From Acidobacteriota bacterium (lineage in GTDB: Bacteria; Acidobacteriota; Vicinamibacteria; Vicinamibacterales; UBA2999), in NCBI GenBank assembly GCA_016789705.1, contig JAEUQR010000083.1, positions 1-64,000 of the forward strand: DNA of 64,000 bases. Reading direction: 5' to 3'. The notes below the pieces were generated by a model. That model was not told the origin of the DNA. It ran no database searches and worked only from the letters and a program-made list of their open reading frames with translations. Positions 32,723 to 41,617 of the stretch are shown here, piece after piece; the stretch's first letter is position 1; every line of letters starts with the position of its first letter. A program made the translations under genes and the position numbers.

Positions 32723-34732
32723 CTACGCGTCGGTCTGCCCCATGAGCGCGGCGATGTGTTTCAGCAGGGCAGAGCGGGTGACCGGCTTGGCCACGTGCGC
32801 GGCGTGGGGATCCTGGCCGCCGAGTTCGAGCTCGTCGGTGTAGCCCGAGACGAAGAGCACGCGCACGTCCGGCCGGCGGGCCCGCAGCGCGCCTGCCAGC
32901 GACGGCCCGCTCACATTCGGCATCACCACGTCGGTCACGACGACGTCGATCTCGTCGGCATGCCGCTCGAAGAGCTCGAGCGCTTCCTGCCCGTCGCCGG
33001 CCTCGCGCACGAGGTAACCGCCATCGCGCAGGAAGGTCGAGAAGAGCGTGCGCACTTCAGGGTCGTCCTCGACGAGCAGCACCGTGCCGCCGGCGCTCTC
33101 GACCCGTGCCGCGAACCCGGCGTCTTCGCGCGGCAGCGGCACCTCGTCGTCGTGCACAGCCGGCAGCAGCACGTGCACGCTGGTGCCGGCGCCGGGCGCG
33201 GTCTCGATCCACGTGAAGCCGTCGCTCTGTTTCACGATGCCGTAGACCATGGACAGGCCGAGGCCGCTGCCGCGGCTCGCATCCTTGGTCGTGAAGAACG
33301 GCTCGAACGCCTGTGCCGCGGTGTCGGCGTCCATCCCGGTGCCGGTGTCGAGCACCGACAGCAGCACCCAGTCGCCGGCCGGCACGGCGACCGGCAGCGA
33401 CGGATGACTCCACGCATCGGCGAGGAGGAAGTTGGCGGTGGCCACTTCGAGCGTGCCGCCCTCGGCCATGGCGTCGCGCGCGTTTATGGCGAGGTTGAGC
33501 AGCACCTGTTCGATCTGGCCCGGGTCGACCTTCACCCGCCGCAGATCCGGCGCGAGCGAACTGACGAACTGCACGTCTTCGCCGATGACGCGGCCGAGCA
33601 TGTGCTCGAGCGACAGCACCGTGACGTTCAGGTCGACCACCTGCGGCACGAGCACCTGGCGGCGGCCGAACGCGAGCAGTTGCCGTGTGAGGGAGGCGGC
33701 GCGGTCGGTCGCGCGCTGGATGCGCTGCAGCAGGCGCCGCCGCGACGGATGGTCGAGGCCCTCGGCGCCGAGTGTCTCGGCGTATCCGCCGATGACCTGC
33801 AGCAGGTTGTTGAAGTCGTGGGCCACGCCACCGGCCAGGCGGCCGAGCGCGCCGATCTTCTGCGAGCGGCGGAGCTGTTCGGCGAGGTCGTGGTTGGCGG
33901 TGAGCGCGTCGGTCGCCACCTGCCGCCAGCGCTGATTCCGCAGCGTCACGAAGACCGGTGCGTTGGGGCCGTGTCCGGCCGGCGTGAAGACGAGGTCGAT
34001 CGGCACGATCTCGTCTTCGACTGCGGTCGTGACGGTGAGGGTGGGCGGCGCACCTTCCGGCCCGTCGCCGGCGGTGGGCGCCGAGGGCAGCAGGGCGAGC
34101 AGGTCGCGGCCCGCGCAGACGGCCGTATCAGGCTGGCCGAGTTCGCGGGCGAAGGCCGGCGAGGCGACGAGCACCGTGCCGGCGGCGTCGACGACGGCCA
34201 CGCCGTCGCCGACCTGGTCGAAGAGCAGGCGCCAGTCCACGGCCGGCACCGGCGCGCTCGCCGGTCCAAGCAGCGCGTCGTCGGCCGTACGGGCCAGCGT
34301 CAGGCGCAGCCGGTCCTGCGGCGTGGAGTCGGCGGGGACGCGGGTGGCGACCCAGCGGGCCACCTGCCCGGGCGCCGCGTCATTCGGCAGGAGGTCGGCG
34401 TCGAGCTGGATGCCGGCATCGGGCGGCACACTCGTCGGTGCCAGCACGGCCACGGGCGTGCGCCGCGAACCGGCGTGGGCGCGCAGGCGCCGGCAGACGT
34501 CCAGGGCGTCGAACGACGGCGGGGCGTCGCCGAGTACGACGGCGTCTGGCGCGTGCATCACCAGCGCCGACAGCGCCGCGCTGGCGTCGGTGACCGCTTC
34601 CACCCCGTAGCCCTGCGTGTCGAGCAGGGCGGCCAGCTGGCGCCGGAAGCCGTCCGAGCCGCCTGCCACGAGCACCGTCCGGCGCGCCTGGGGAGGGAAA
34701 CCTGCGCGACGGCCCGGAGACTGAGTACTCAC
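32723..34732 (-). CDS. Hybrid histidine kinase with degenerate N-terminal receiver
   Basis: This 669-residue protein begins at a GTG with GGAAGG six bases upstream. Residues 18-135 follow the receiver fold, but the acidic pair is GG (LVAGGSDGF) and the phosphoacceptor site is Gly68 beside Asp69 (VVLGDAPPSFDAL), so it is a pseudo-receiver. A PAS-like domain (about 165-270), His305 in GGVAHDFNNLLQVIGG, an ATPase domain and a normal C-terminal receiver (VVVTDVVMPNVSG) follow. From the His box onward it is nearly the same as the kinase at 29937-31574, indicating gene duplication followed by N-terminal change. Confidence 0.87.
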   Translation of the reverse strand: MSTQSPGRRAGFPPQARRTVLVAGGSDGFRRQLAALLDTQGYGVEAVTDASAALSALVMHAPDAVVLGDAPPSFDALDVCRRLRAHAGSRRTPVAVLAPTSVPPDAGIQLDADLLPNDAAPGQVARWVATRVPADSTPQDRLRLTLARTADDALLGPASAPVPAVDWRLLFDQVGDGVAVVDAAGTVLVASPAFARELGQPDTAVCAGRDLLALLPSAPTAGDGPEGAPPTLTVTTAVEDEIVPIDLVFTPAGHGPNAPVFVTLRNQRWRQVATDALTANHDLAEQLRRSQKIGALGRLAGGVAHDFNNLLQVIGGYAETLGAEGLDHPSRRRLLQRIQRATDRAASLTRQLLAFGRRQVLVPQVVDLNVTVLSLEHMLGRVIGEDVQFVSSLAPDLRRVKVDPGQIEQVLLNLAINARDAMAEGGTLEVATANFLLADAWSHPSLPVAVPAGDWVLLSVLDTGTGMDADTAAQAFEPFFTTKDASRGSGLGLSMVYGIVKQSDGFTWIETAPGAGTSVHVLLPAVHDDEVPLPREDAGFAARVESAGGTVLLVEDDPEVRTLFSTFLRDGGYLVREAGDGQEALELFERHADEIDVVVTDVVMPNVSGPSLAGALRARRPDVRVLFVSGYTDELELGGQDPHAAHVAKPVTRSALLKHIAALMGQTDA

Positions 34733-34849
34733 GTCGGTCCTTCCGCCGCCGGACCTGCAAATCCGGGGACGCCACATCATGGCATCCGTGCTGCACGGAA
34801 ATTCACCCGCCGCCGAAAAATGTGTGCAAACCGCCGGAGACCGGGGCGA

Positions 34850-34864
34850 GCCGCCTCAGGCGGC
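34850..34864. terminator. Hairpin around the stop codon of the EAL-HDOD gene
   Basis: GCCGCC and GGCGGC flank TCA, the complement of the TGA stop. Six-pair stem with a three-base loop and no T-run. Confidence 0.3.
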
Positions 34865-36085
34865 GCCGTGCGTCAGCCTGCGGGCCCAGCCGAGGGCGTC
34901 CGCGTAGGCTTCGGGCAGCGAGTCGGCGTCGAGCCCGAGCGCGGTGGCCATCGCCGCCGCTTCGTCCCAGCGGCCCTGCTCGTAGTGCACGACGGCATCG
35001 AGCGCGCGGCGCGCGGTGTTGCTCGTGCCGAGCAGCGCGGCGTGGATCTCCGGGTCGAGCGGCAGCTCTCGCGTGACCGTCTCCATCGGATGGCCGAGCA
35101 GTACGTCGAGCAGCGAACAGAGCCCGAGCAGGAAGTAGGCGGCACCGTTGTCGGAGCGGTCGAGCGCCTGACCGATGAGTTCGCAGCAGCGCGCGCGGAT
35201 GACGGTCATCGTCACCAGTTCCGACGGGCCCTGGTTCAGCCCGGCGAGCGCCCAGATCGAGCTCCACTTGCGCACCTGGTCCAGGCCGAGCAGCAGCAGT
35301 GCCTCGCGAATCGAATGGATCTCGCGGCGCAGGCCGAAGCCGGCCGAGTTCACCGAGCGCAGCACACGGTAGGAGAGTGAGGCGTCGTGCTTCAGCAGGT
35401 CCTCGATGGCGCTGAGCGACACCGACGGCTGGTTGAGTGCGGCGACCAGCCGCATCTGCGTCAGCTGGTTCGCCGGCAGCGCGCGGCCCGAAAAGGTCAC
35501 CGGCCGGCAGAAGTAATAGCCCTGGAAGAGCGAGCAGCCGGCGGCGCGGGCCCGCTCGAAGACGTCGGCCGTCTCGACCTTCTCGGCCACCACGGTCACG
35601 CCGGCGGCGAGCAGCCGCCTGGTCGTGCGCAGCAGGTCCTCGTGCTCGAGCGCGAGCACGTCGAGCTTCACGAAGCGGGCGAGAGGCACGAGCGCCTCGG
35701 CCGGCGAGCCGGGCACGAAGTCGTCGAGGGCGATGGCGTAGCCGCGCTGGCGCAGCGACGCGCACATCTCGACGACGGCGGGCGTGACCTGCACGCTCTC
35801 GAGGATCTCGAGCACCACCTGCTCGGGATCGAGCAGGCCGCTCGCATCGGCGAGCAGCGTCTGCATGTCGAGGTTGACGAAGGCACGGCGGCCGTCGGTG
35901 AGCGTGTCGAAGCCGATGCCGAGCAGCGCGTCGCCGATGACACGGGCCGAGACGCTGCCGTTCGTCTCGACGCAGGCGTCGGCGGCCGCCGTGGCGCGGT
36001 AGAGCAGTTCGTAGCCGAAGACCTGCTGACGCGCATCGAGAATCGGTTGGCGGGCGACGTGAACCTGATCGACGGTAACTGCCAT
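34856..36085 (-). CDS. EAL-HDOD (YuxH-type) cyclic-di-GMP signalling protein
   Basis: This 409-residue protein pairs an N-terminal EAL domain (about 5-200) with a C-terminal HDOD domain (about 205-400). The EAL residues seen are FGYELLYR, FVNLD, LEILE, IALDDF, VKLDV, AEKVET and LFQGYYF, so the metal and base ligands appear kept even though the EAL box itself reads ELL. It may hydrolyse or just bind cyclic-di-GMP, a regulator of flagellar motility. GGCGGA precedes ATG 36085. The hybrid kinase at 36148-37689 lies directly upstream on the same strand. Confidence 0.88.
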   Translation of the reverse strand: MAVTVDQVHVARQPILDARQQVFGYELLYRATAAADACVETNGSVSARVIGDALLGIGFDTLTDGRRAFVNLDMQTLLADASGLLDPEQVVLEILESVQVTPAVVEMCASLRQRGYAIALDDFVPGSPAEALVPLARFVKLDVLALEHEDLLRTTRRLLAAGVTVVAEKVETADVFERARAAGCSLFQGYYFCRPVTFSGRALPANQLTQMRLVAALNQPSVSLSAIEDLLKHDASLSYRVLRSVNSAGFGLRREIHSIREALLLLGLDQVRKWSSIWALAGLNQGPSELVTMTVIRARCCELIGQALDRSDNGAAYFLLGLCSLLDVLLGHPMETVTRELPLDPEIHAALLGTSNTARRALDAVVHYEQGRWDEAAAMATALGLDADSLPEAYADALGWARRLTHGAA

Positions 36086-36147
36086 TCCGCCAGTTTCATC
36101 GGCCGCGCCGCCTGGGTCTTGAATGCCGGCCGGTCGCGGGGCGCGGC

Positions 36148-37689
36148 TCAGCGGTCGAGCAGCGCGTCGAGCGCGTCGAGGAGCGTCCGCGAGGTGAACG
36201 GCTTCTGCAGCAGGTGCTCCACGGACTCGCCGCCGGCGAAGACCGATTCCGAGTAGCCCGACATGAAGAGCACGGGCACGCCGGCATAACGCGCCCGGAC
36301 GCGGCGTGCCACCTCGAGCCCGTTCCCACCCGGCAGGACCAGATCCGTCAGCAGCAGATCGAGCACGGGCAGCCCGTCGAACAGCGCCTCGGTGCTCGCG
36401 AGCCCGTCGGCCTGGTGCACGACATGGCCGGCGCGGCGCAGGATTTCGGCGACGATATGGCGCACGTCGGCTTCGTCTTCGACGAGCAGGATCACCTTGC
36501 CGCCGGTCCGCACCGGTGGACGCGTCACGACCGGCGCCCGGTCGGGCGCCTGGGCCCACGGCAGGTAGAGCCGCACGCTCGTGCCTTCGCCGGGCACGGA
36601 ACGGACGGCGATGTGGCCGCCGGCCTGCTCGGCGATACCCCGGCAGATCGACAATCCGAGGCCGGTGCCGCGACCCGGGCCCTTGGTGGTGAAGAACGGC
36701 TCGAAGGCGTGCCGGCGTACGTCCTCGGTCATGCCGTGACCGGTGTCGTCCACCTGCAGGCACACCCACGGGCCGTCGCCCGTCACGCCGTCGCCGTCGG
36801 GCGTCTCGGTGAGGTACGCCGTCGTGATGGCCAGCCGTCCGCCGTCGGGCATCGCCTCACGGGCGTTCAGCGCCAGGTTCAGCACCACCTGGGCCACGTG
36901 GGTATGCGCCATGTTGGCGCTCGCGGGCGACGCGTCGAGTTGCCACTGCACGTCGATGGTCTCGCCGATCGTGCCGGTGATGAGCGAGCGCAGGCCGTCG
37001 AGCGCGGCGTTCAGATCGATGACCGCGGGGGTGGTGGGATTGCGGCCCGAGAAGGTGAGCAGGCCGGAAGTGATTCTGGTGGCCTGGGCCACGGCCCGGC
37101 CGAGGGCGTCCACGCGGGCGCGCACGCCGTACGGCAGCGCGTCCTCGGCCATGGCGTCGAGATGGCCCTGCATCACCGTGAGCAGGTTGTTGAACTCGTG
37201 GGCGACGCCGCCCGAGAGCTTGCCGATGACCTCCATGCGCTGCGCCGCCAGCAGGCCGTCGTCGATGCGGCCGAGGCCGGTGACGTTCGTGAAGGCGGTG
37301 AGCAGGCATTCGCGGCCGTCGAGGCGGATGCGGCTCGTGTGCGCCAGCAGGTGCAGCTCCTGGCCGCGACCGTTGGTCAGGCGCACTTCGCGGCCGGCCG
37401 ACGGCGAGGCGTCGACGGCGGCCAGCTGCGCCGCGCGATCCTCGGCGTCACGGTAGCGACCGAACTCGAAGACGGTGCGGCCGCGCGGGTCGTCGAAGGC
37501 ATAACCGGACACGCTCTCGGCCACGGCGTTCATCGCCAGCACTTCGCCGGTGTCGAGCGCGCTCACGACGAGTGGCAGGGGACTGGCGTCGAAGAGCGCC
37601 TGGAACGAATCATTCCCGCCAGATTCGCCGTTGGTCACGGCCGACACGAATGACCGCACGGCAACAGGGGGCCGGGGGGGCGCATTCAT
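36148..37689 (-). CDS. Hybrid histidine kinase (PAS-HisKA-HATPase-receiver)
   Basis: This soluble 513-residue kinase has a PAS domain (about 28-140: FQALFDASPLPLVVSALDTGEVLAMN), His164 in SGGVAHEFNNLLTVMQG, an ATPase with LALNAREAM, DTGHGMTED, FEPFFTTK and GTGLGLSICRG, and a C-terminal receiver (LLVEDEADVRH, LLTDLVLPGGNG, QKPFTS). It is less similar to the two kinases downstream than they are to each other. Three in-frame ATGs (37728, 37701, 37689) are possible starts; none has a strong ribosome site. It is followed by the EAL-HDOD gene after 62 bases. Confidence 0.87.
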   Translation of the reverse strand: MNAPPRPPVAVRSFVSAVTNGESGGNDSFQALFDASPLPLVVSALDTGEVLAMNAVAESVSGYAFDDPRGRTVFEFGRYRDAEDRAAQLAAVDASPSAGREVRLTNGRGQELHLLAHTSRIRLDGRECLLTAFTNVTGLGRIDDGLLAAQRMEVIGKLSGGVAHEFNNLLTVMQGHLDAMAEDALPYGVRARVDALGRAVAQATRITSGLLTFSGRNPTTPAVIDLNAALDGLRSLITGTIGETIDVQWQLDASPASANMAHTHVAQVVLNLALNAREAMPDGGRLAITTAYLTETPDGDGVTGDGPWVCLQVDDTGHGMTEDVRRHAFEPFFTTKGPGRGTGLGLSICRGIAEQAGGHIAVRSVPGEGTSVRLYLPWAQAPDRAPVVTRPPVRTGGKVILLVEDEADVRHIVAEILRRAGHVVHQADGLASTEALFDGLPVLDLLLTDLVLPGGNGLEVARRVRARYAGVPVLFMSGYSESVFAGGESVEHLLQKPFTSRTLLDALDALLDR

Positions 37690-37869
37690 CCATTCACGCA
37701 TTCGAGCGACGCCTCGAGACCAAGTCACGGGTGGAGGGTCGAGGGGGGGAAGGGCTCGATGGTCCTCTCAGGCGCGCTCCGCGCGCCATCCGGCTAGCAC
37801 AGATGCTACACATTCGTGCATACATTGCACACAAAATTATCTTCGGGGCGGGCGGGCTCGGTGGCGGTC
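37690..37869. promoter_or_regulatory. Control region upstream of the 36-kb hybrid kinase
   Basis: The region contains a hairpin (GGCGCGC, TCC, GCGCGCC), near 37780, then an unusually AT-rich 45-base patch (about 37800-37845). The patch holds TAGCAT on the minus strand (37808-37803) and TGCATACATTGCA, a TGCA-spaced inverted repeat. It probably contains the kinase promoter. Confidence 0.4.
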
Positions 37870-39606
37870 TCAGGCGGCCTGCTGGGAGCCGTTCGCCGCG
37901 GGGAAACGCACGATGAAGGTCGTGCCGCGCCCGACCTCGGTCTCGAACTCGATAGCGCCGCCGTGGCGCTCGACGATCGCGCGGGCGGTGGCGAGCCCCT
38001 GGCCGGTGCCCGTGCCCACGCCCTTCGTCGTGAAGAACGGCTCGAAGATGCGGTCGCGGATCTCGGGCGCGATGCCGGTGCCGGTGTCGGTCAGCCGGAT
38101 TTCGACCTGACCGTTCACGAGGCGGGAGCGCACGCCGATGACGCCCTTTCCTCCGGCCGCCTCCGCCGCCATGACGGCATGGGCGGCGTTCACGATGAGG
38201 TTCACGAGCAGCTGGCCGCATTCGTAGCCGGCCGCGGCGACCGGGGGCAGGCCCGGCGCGAGGTCACGTTCGACGTCGGCCACGAACTTCCACTCATGGC
38301 GGGTGAGCGTGATGGCGTTCTCGATCATCCGGTTGATGTCGAGGCGTTCGCGACCGTCGCGGCCCTGGTGCGAGAACTCCTTGAGCGCGCGCACGATCTG
38401 CGTCACGCGTTCGAGCCCGTCGATCGATTCGGCGATCGCGCCGGCCACGTCGTCGTGGCGCTGGAGCACCTCGGCGTCCCCGGGCCACGCGGCGGCGTTC
38501 ATCCCGGCGGTCACGGTGGCGCAGTGCGCGGCCAGGAAGTCGAGGTTGTGGCTGACGAACTGCAGCGGCGTGTTGATCTCGTGTGCCACGCCGGCGGCCA
38601 GCGCGCCGATGGCGTCGAGCTTCTGCGTCGTGCGTAGCTGATGGTCCCGCTGCCGCTCACGCGTGATGTCGATGGCGAGGCCGAGGGCGCGCAGTGGCTC
38701 GCCGTGGGCGCCCCACGACGTGACGTGGCCGCGGAAGCGCAGCCACGTCGGCTCGCCGTCGGGCGTGCGCACCTGGAACTCCTCGTAGAGACGATCGACG
38801 CGGCGGCCGAACAGGTCGGCGAAGGCGGCGTGCAGGGCCTCGAGCTCCGGGTCGTCGAGCGCGGTGAACAGCGCCTCGACCGGCAGCGGGCCATCGCCAT
38901 CGAGCTGGAAGAGTTCGCCAAAGCGCGGGCTGAAGATCACCTCGCCCGTCACGAGATCCCAGTCCCAGTAGCCGGCTTCGACCGCCGCCAGCACCATCGC
39001 CAGGCGCTGCTCGCTGAGCGCCAGCGTGCTGGCGTACCGCTCGAGCTGTTCGAGGTGGGCGACGCGCTCGCTGCTGAAGGCCTGCAGGGCCGTGAGCGCC
39101 CGGTGCTGCTCCAGCCGCCGCATCACCTGCCGGCCGATGAGCACGAGCGCCTCGCGCTCGTCGGCGCTGAGCGTGCGCGGCGTGTGGTCGATGACGCAGA
39201 GCGCGCCGATGGCGTGCCCGGCCGGCGTCACGAGAGGCGCGCCGGCGTAGAAGACGATGTGTGGGGCCCCGGCGACGAGCGGCGTGCCGGCGAAACGTGC
39301 GTCGCAGGTCGCATCGGGCACCTCGAATACCCCGTCGGCCTCGATGGCGTGTGAACAGAAGGAGACGCGGCGCGGCGTCACGCGTGCCGCGATGTCCGGC
39401 CGCGACAGGAACCACTGGTGGTCGGCGTCGACGAGGCTGACCGCGGCCACCGGGACACGACAGAGACGGGCGGCCAGCCGGGTGAGCGCGTCGATGTCGG
39501 CGTCGGCGGCGCTGTCGAGCACGTCGAAGCCGCGGAGTTCGGCGAGGCGCCCGGCCTCGTCCGCGCGCCGAGGTCGCGCCGGGGGGGAGGGGTCCATCGA
39601 CGCCAT
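37870..39606 (-). CDS. Sensor histidine kinase (GAF-PAS-HisKA-HATPase)
   Basis: This 578-residue cytoplasmic kinase has an N-terminal GAF domain (about 25-170: LTRLAARLCRVPVAAVSLVD, FCSHAIEADGVFEVPDAT, FYAGAPLVTPAGHAIGALCV), a PAS domain (about 200-315), His342 in GALAAGVAHEINTPLQFV and an ATPase ending GTGTGQGLATARAIVERHGG. It lacks its own receiver. The ATG overlaps the stop of the receiver-HDOD gene upstream (TGATG), so the regulator and kinase are translated together and are likely partners, though the receiver could also take phosphate from other kinases here. Confidence 0.88.
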   Translation of the reverse strand: MASMDPSPPARPRRADEAGRLAELRGFDVLDSAADADIDALTRLAARLCRVPVAAVSLVDADHQWFLSRPDIAARVTPRRVSFCSHAIEADGVFEVPDATCDARFAGTPLVAGAPHIVFYAGAPLVTPAGHAIGALCVIDHTPRTLSADEREALVLIGRQVMRRLEQHRALTALQAFSSERVAHLEQLERYASTLALSEQRLAMVLAAVEAGYWDWDLVTGEVIFSPRFGELFQLDGDGPLPVEALFTALDDPELEALHAAFADLFGRRVDRLYEEFQVRTPDGEPTWLRFRGHVTSWGAHGEPLRALGLAIDITRERQRDHQLRTTQKLDAIGALAAGVAHEINTPLQFVSHNLDFLAAHCATVTAGMNAAAWPGDAEVLQRHDDVAGAIAESIDGLERVTQIVRALKEFSHQGRDGRERLDINRMIENAITLTRHEWKFVADVERDLAPGLPPVAAAGYECGQLLVNLIVNAAHAVMAAEAAGGKGVIGVRSRLVNGQVEIRLTDTGTGIAPEIRDRIFEPFFTTKGVGTGTGQGLATARAIVERHGGAIEFETEVGRGTTFIVRFPAANGSQQAA

Positions 39607-40802
39607 CACGCGGCCACCGCGCCGATCGCGCGGGCGCCGGCGGCGCGCCAGGCGTCAAGGCGCCCAATCCGGCCGATCCGCGCCAGGTAGCCGAGCGATG
39701 CCGGCGGCGCGGCGTGGCCGTCGAGCGAGCCTGTGACGACGCGGGCCACGTGGGCGAGGCCATCGGGCGCGAGTCGGTCGGGCGTGAATGCGGCAAGGTC
39801 GTCGCCGCGCGCGACCCACGCGGCGAGCGGCGCCGGCAGGCCCCAGAGGCGCAGCATCTGCGCGAAGACTTCGGCGGCCGTCTGGCCGAAGTGTGCCCGT
39901 TCCAGGTCCGGCAGGGCGGCGCCGCCAGCGTCCGCCTCGCGGCGCAGGGCGGTGTAGTCGTCGCGGCACGCGCCATCGACGAGCAGCGGCGCGGCGGTGC
40001 TCCACGTGGCGACGAGGGCCGCCTGCCGCGCGTCGTCGATGCCGAAGCCTTCGGCGGTCGCGATGGCGTGCGCCACGGCCGTCACCTGCGCGCAGCGCCG
40101 CCAGACGTCGCGCTGGAACGCGGTGGTCTCGCCACCAGGCAGCGGGCGCAGCAGGCCGGCGTCGAGCAGCGACCGGACGCTGTCGGGACCGAGCTGGAAG
40201 TATGCGTCGTGCACGTGGGCCGGCGGCGGGCCCAGGCCGAGGCGTGTCCACGTGGCCACCTGCAGCACCTTTGTGGCGATGGCCGCCGATCCCTCGATGA
40301 GCGCGACGGCCTGCGTGTCGCGCAGTTCGGAGGCCGGCTGCGAGAGCTGCCGCCGGAGCTGTTCGAAGTGCGGCGCCGCCACCGGCAGGCCGCGCATGCC
40401 GTACAGGCCGGCCGTGAGCGCCGGCACTTTGATCGCCGACGGCTCGATGAACGCGCGCCGGAGCACGTCCATGAGGACGTCGCCGCGGCACGGCTTCGCC
40501 AGGCACTGATGCGCGGCTCGGGCCATGCGCACGAGCGACCCGGCGCCGACCTCGCCCGAGAGGATGAAGCGCGCCATGTGCGGCCGCCGGCGTGCGGCTT
40601 CCGTCAGGAACTCGGCGCCGTCGAGGACCGGCATCAGCATGTCGGAGACGACGGCGTCAGGGGCGAGCTCGTCGAGCAGATCGAGTGCCCGCCTGGGGTC
40701 GTCCACGAAGTGGCATTCCCAGTCGCGGCGATGCGATCGCAGCATGCGTTCGAGCGCCCGCAGGATCGGCAGTTCGTCGTCCACGAAGAGGAGGCGGCGC
40801 AC
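39606..40802 (-). CDS. Response regulator with HDOD output domain
   Basis: This 398-residue protein starts at a GTG. The receiver (1-120) has Asp8/Asp9, phosphoacceptor Asp54 in VVSDMLMPVLDG and the Lys in LAKPCR. The remaining part, about 125-340, is an HDOD-like helical domain (FEQLRRQLSQ, IATKVLQVATWTRLGLGP, RCAQVTAVAHAIATAEGFG). It resembles regulators of motility and second-messenger signalling. It is immediately followed by the GAF/PAS kinase (overlapping stop and start). Confidence 0.85.
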   Translation of the reverse strand: MRRLLFVDDELPILRALERMLRSHRRDWECHFVDDPRRALDLLDELAPDAVVSDMLMPVLDGAEFLTEAARRRPHMARFILSGEVGAGSLVRMARAAHQCLAKPCRGDVLMDVLRRAFIEPSAIKVPALTAGLYGMRGLPVAAPHFEQLRRQLSQPASELRDTQAVALIEGSAAIATKVLQVATWTRLGLGPPPAHVHDAYFQLGPDSVRSLLDAGLLRPLPGGETTAFQRDVWRRCAQVTAVAHAIATAEGFGIDDARQAALVATWSTAAPLLVDGACRDDYTALRREADAGGAALPDLERAHFGQTAAEVFAQMLRLWGLPAPLAAWVARGDDLAAFTPDRLAPDGLAHVARVVTGSLDGHAAPPASLGYLARIGRIGRLDAWRAAGARAIGAVAA

Positions 40803-40868
40803 CTCTGCCTAATCGGCGCGAGCGCGGCGAGGATGAACCGGCGGCGGATTCGTGCACGCCGCTCGTGC

Positions 40869-40874
40869 TAAGGT
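40869..40874 (+). promoter_or_regulatory. Candidate -10 box (TAAGGT) of the minimal kinase gene
   Basis: TAAGGT ends eight bases before the GTG at 40883; here a GGAGGG ribosome site also lies in the gap. Confidence 0.3.
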
Positions 40875-40882
40875 GGAGGGCC

Positions 40883-41617
40883 GTGTCCGTGGACCCAGCC
40901 GTGCCTGCATGGGGAAGTGGTCCGCCGCCGCTCGCGTGGCTGGCCGCCGTCAACCGCCAATCGCTGGCGGTGCGCCTTCTGGCGACGACCGTGCACGACG
41001 TCAACAACATCCTGCAGGTGATGAGCGGCGCGGCCGAGGTGCTGGCGCTCGACCCGACGCCGGCGGCGGTCGCCAAACGCACCACCTCGATCGTCGGCCA
41101 GTCGGCCGCGGCCACGGCCGTCCTCCACAACCTCATCGGCTTCGTGCGGGCCGAGAGTCCGGCGCTGGATGGCGCGCGTCCGCTCGCCCTGGCCCAGCAG
41201 GCGCTGGCCTTCCGTCAGCACGCGTTCAGGAAGCTCCGCCTCACCGTGGCCGCCGAGGGTGACGATGTCGAGTGCGCCATGGCGCGCCACCGTCTGCAGC
41301 AGGTGCTGCTGAACCTGGTCGTGAACGCGGAACAGGCGCTGGCCGGCCGGCCGCACGGCACGTTGCGGGTCGTGGTGCAGGACGGCGACGACCTGGTGCG
41401 GGTCGTGGTGGCCGACAACGGGCCGGGGCTGCCGCCCGCGCGCGTCGTCGCCGCGCTCGCGTGGCCGCCGCTGCCGGGGGAGGCGCCCGGGGCGCTCGGC
41501 CTCGGGCTGCAGGTGTCGCGCGGCCTCGTCACCGAGGCCGGCGGGACGTTCGCCATCGACACGCCGCCCGACGGCGGCACTGCGGTGGTCGTGACGCTGC
41601 CGCGCCTACGCCGCTGA
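40883..41617 (+). CDS. Minimal histidine kinase-like protein (DHp plus ATPase only)
   Basis: This 244-residue protein begins at a GTG with GGAGGG just upstream. It has a His-box helix (LLATTVHDVNNILQVMSGAAEV), an N-box (LQQVLLNLVVNAEQAL), a G1 box (VADNGPGLPP) and a G2 box (GALGLGLQVSRGLVTEAGG). The usual F-box (FEPFFTTK) is absent and replaced by ALAWPPLPG. There is no sensor or receiver. It may be a phosphotransfer protein or a kinase whose sensing is done by a partner. It is convergent with the NtrC-type activator, overlapping by 12 bases. Confidence 0.8.
   Translation: MSVDPAVPAWGSGPPPLAWLAAVNRQSLAVRLLATTVHDVNNILQVMSGAAEVLALDPTPAAVAKRTTSIVGQSAAATAVLHNLIGFVRAESPALDGARPLALAQQALAFRQHAFRKLRLTVAAEGDDVECAMARHRLQQVLLNLVVNAEQALAGRPHGTLRVVVQDGDDLVRVVVADNGPGLPPARVVAALAWPPLPGEAPGALGLGLQVSRGLVTEAGGTFAIDTPPDGGTAVVVTLPRLRR

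Noticed and set aside
34733-34780. Possible sigma-54 promoter TGGCGTC ... TTTGCA on the minus strand before the hybrid kinase
   Set aside because: The distance between the TGGC and TTGC parts is three bases too long for the sigma-54 consensus.
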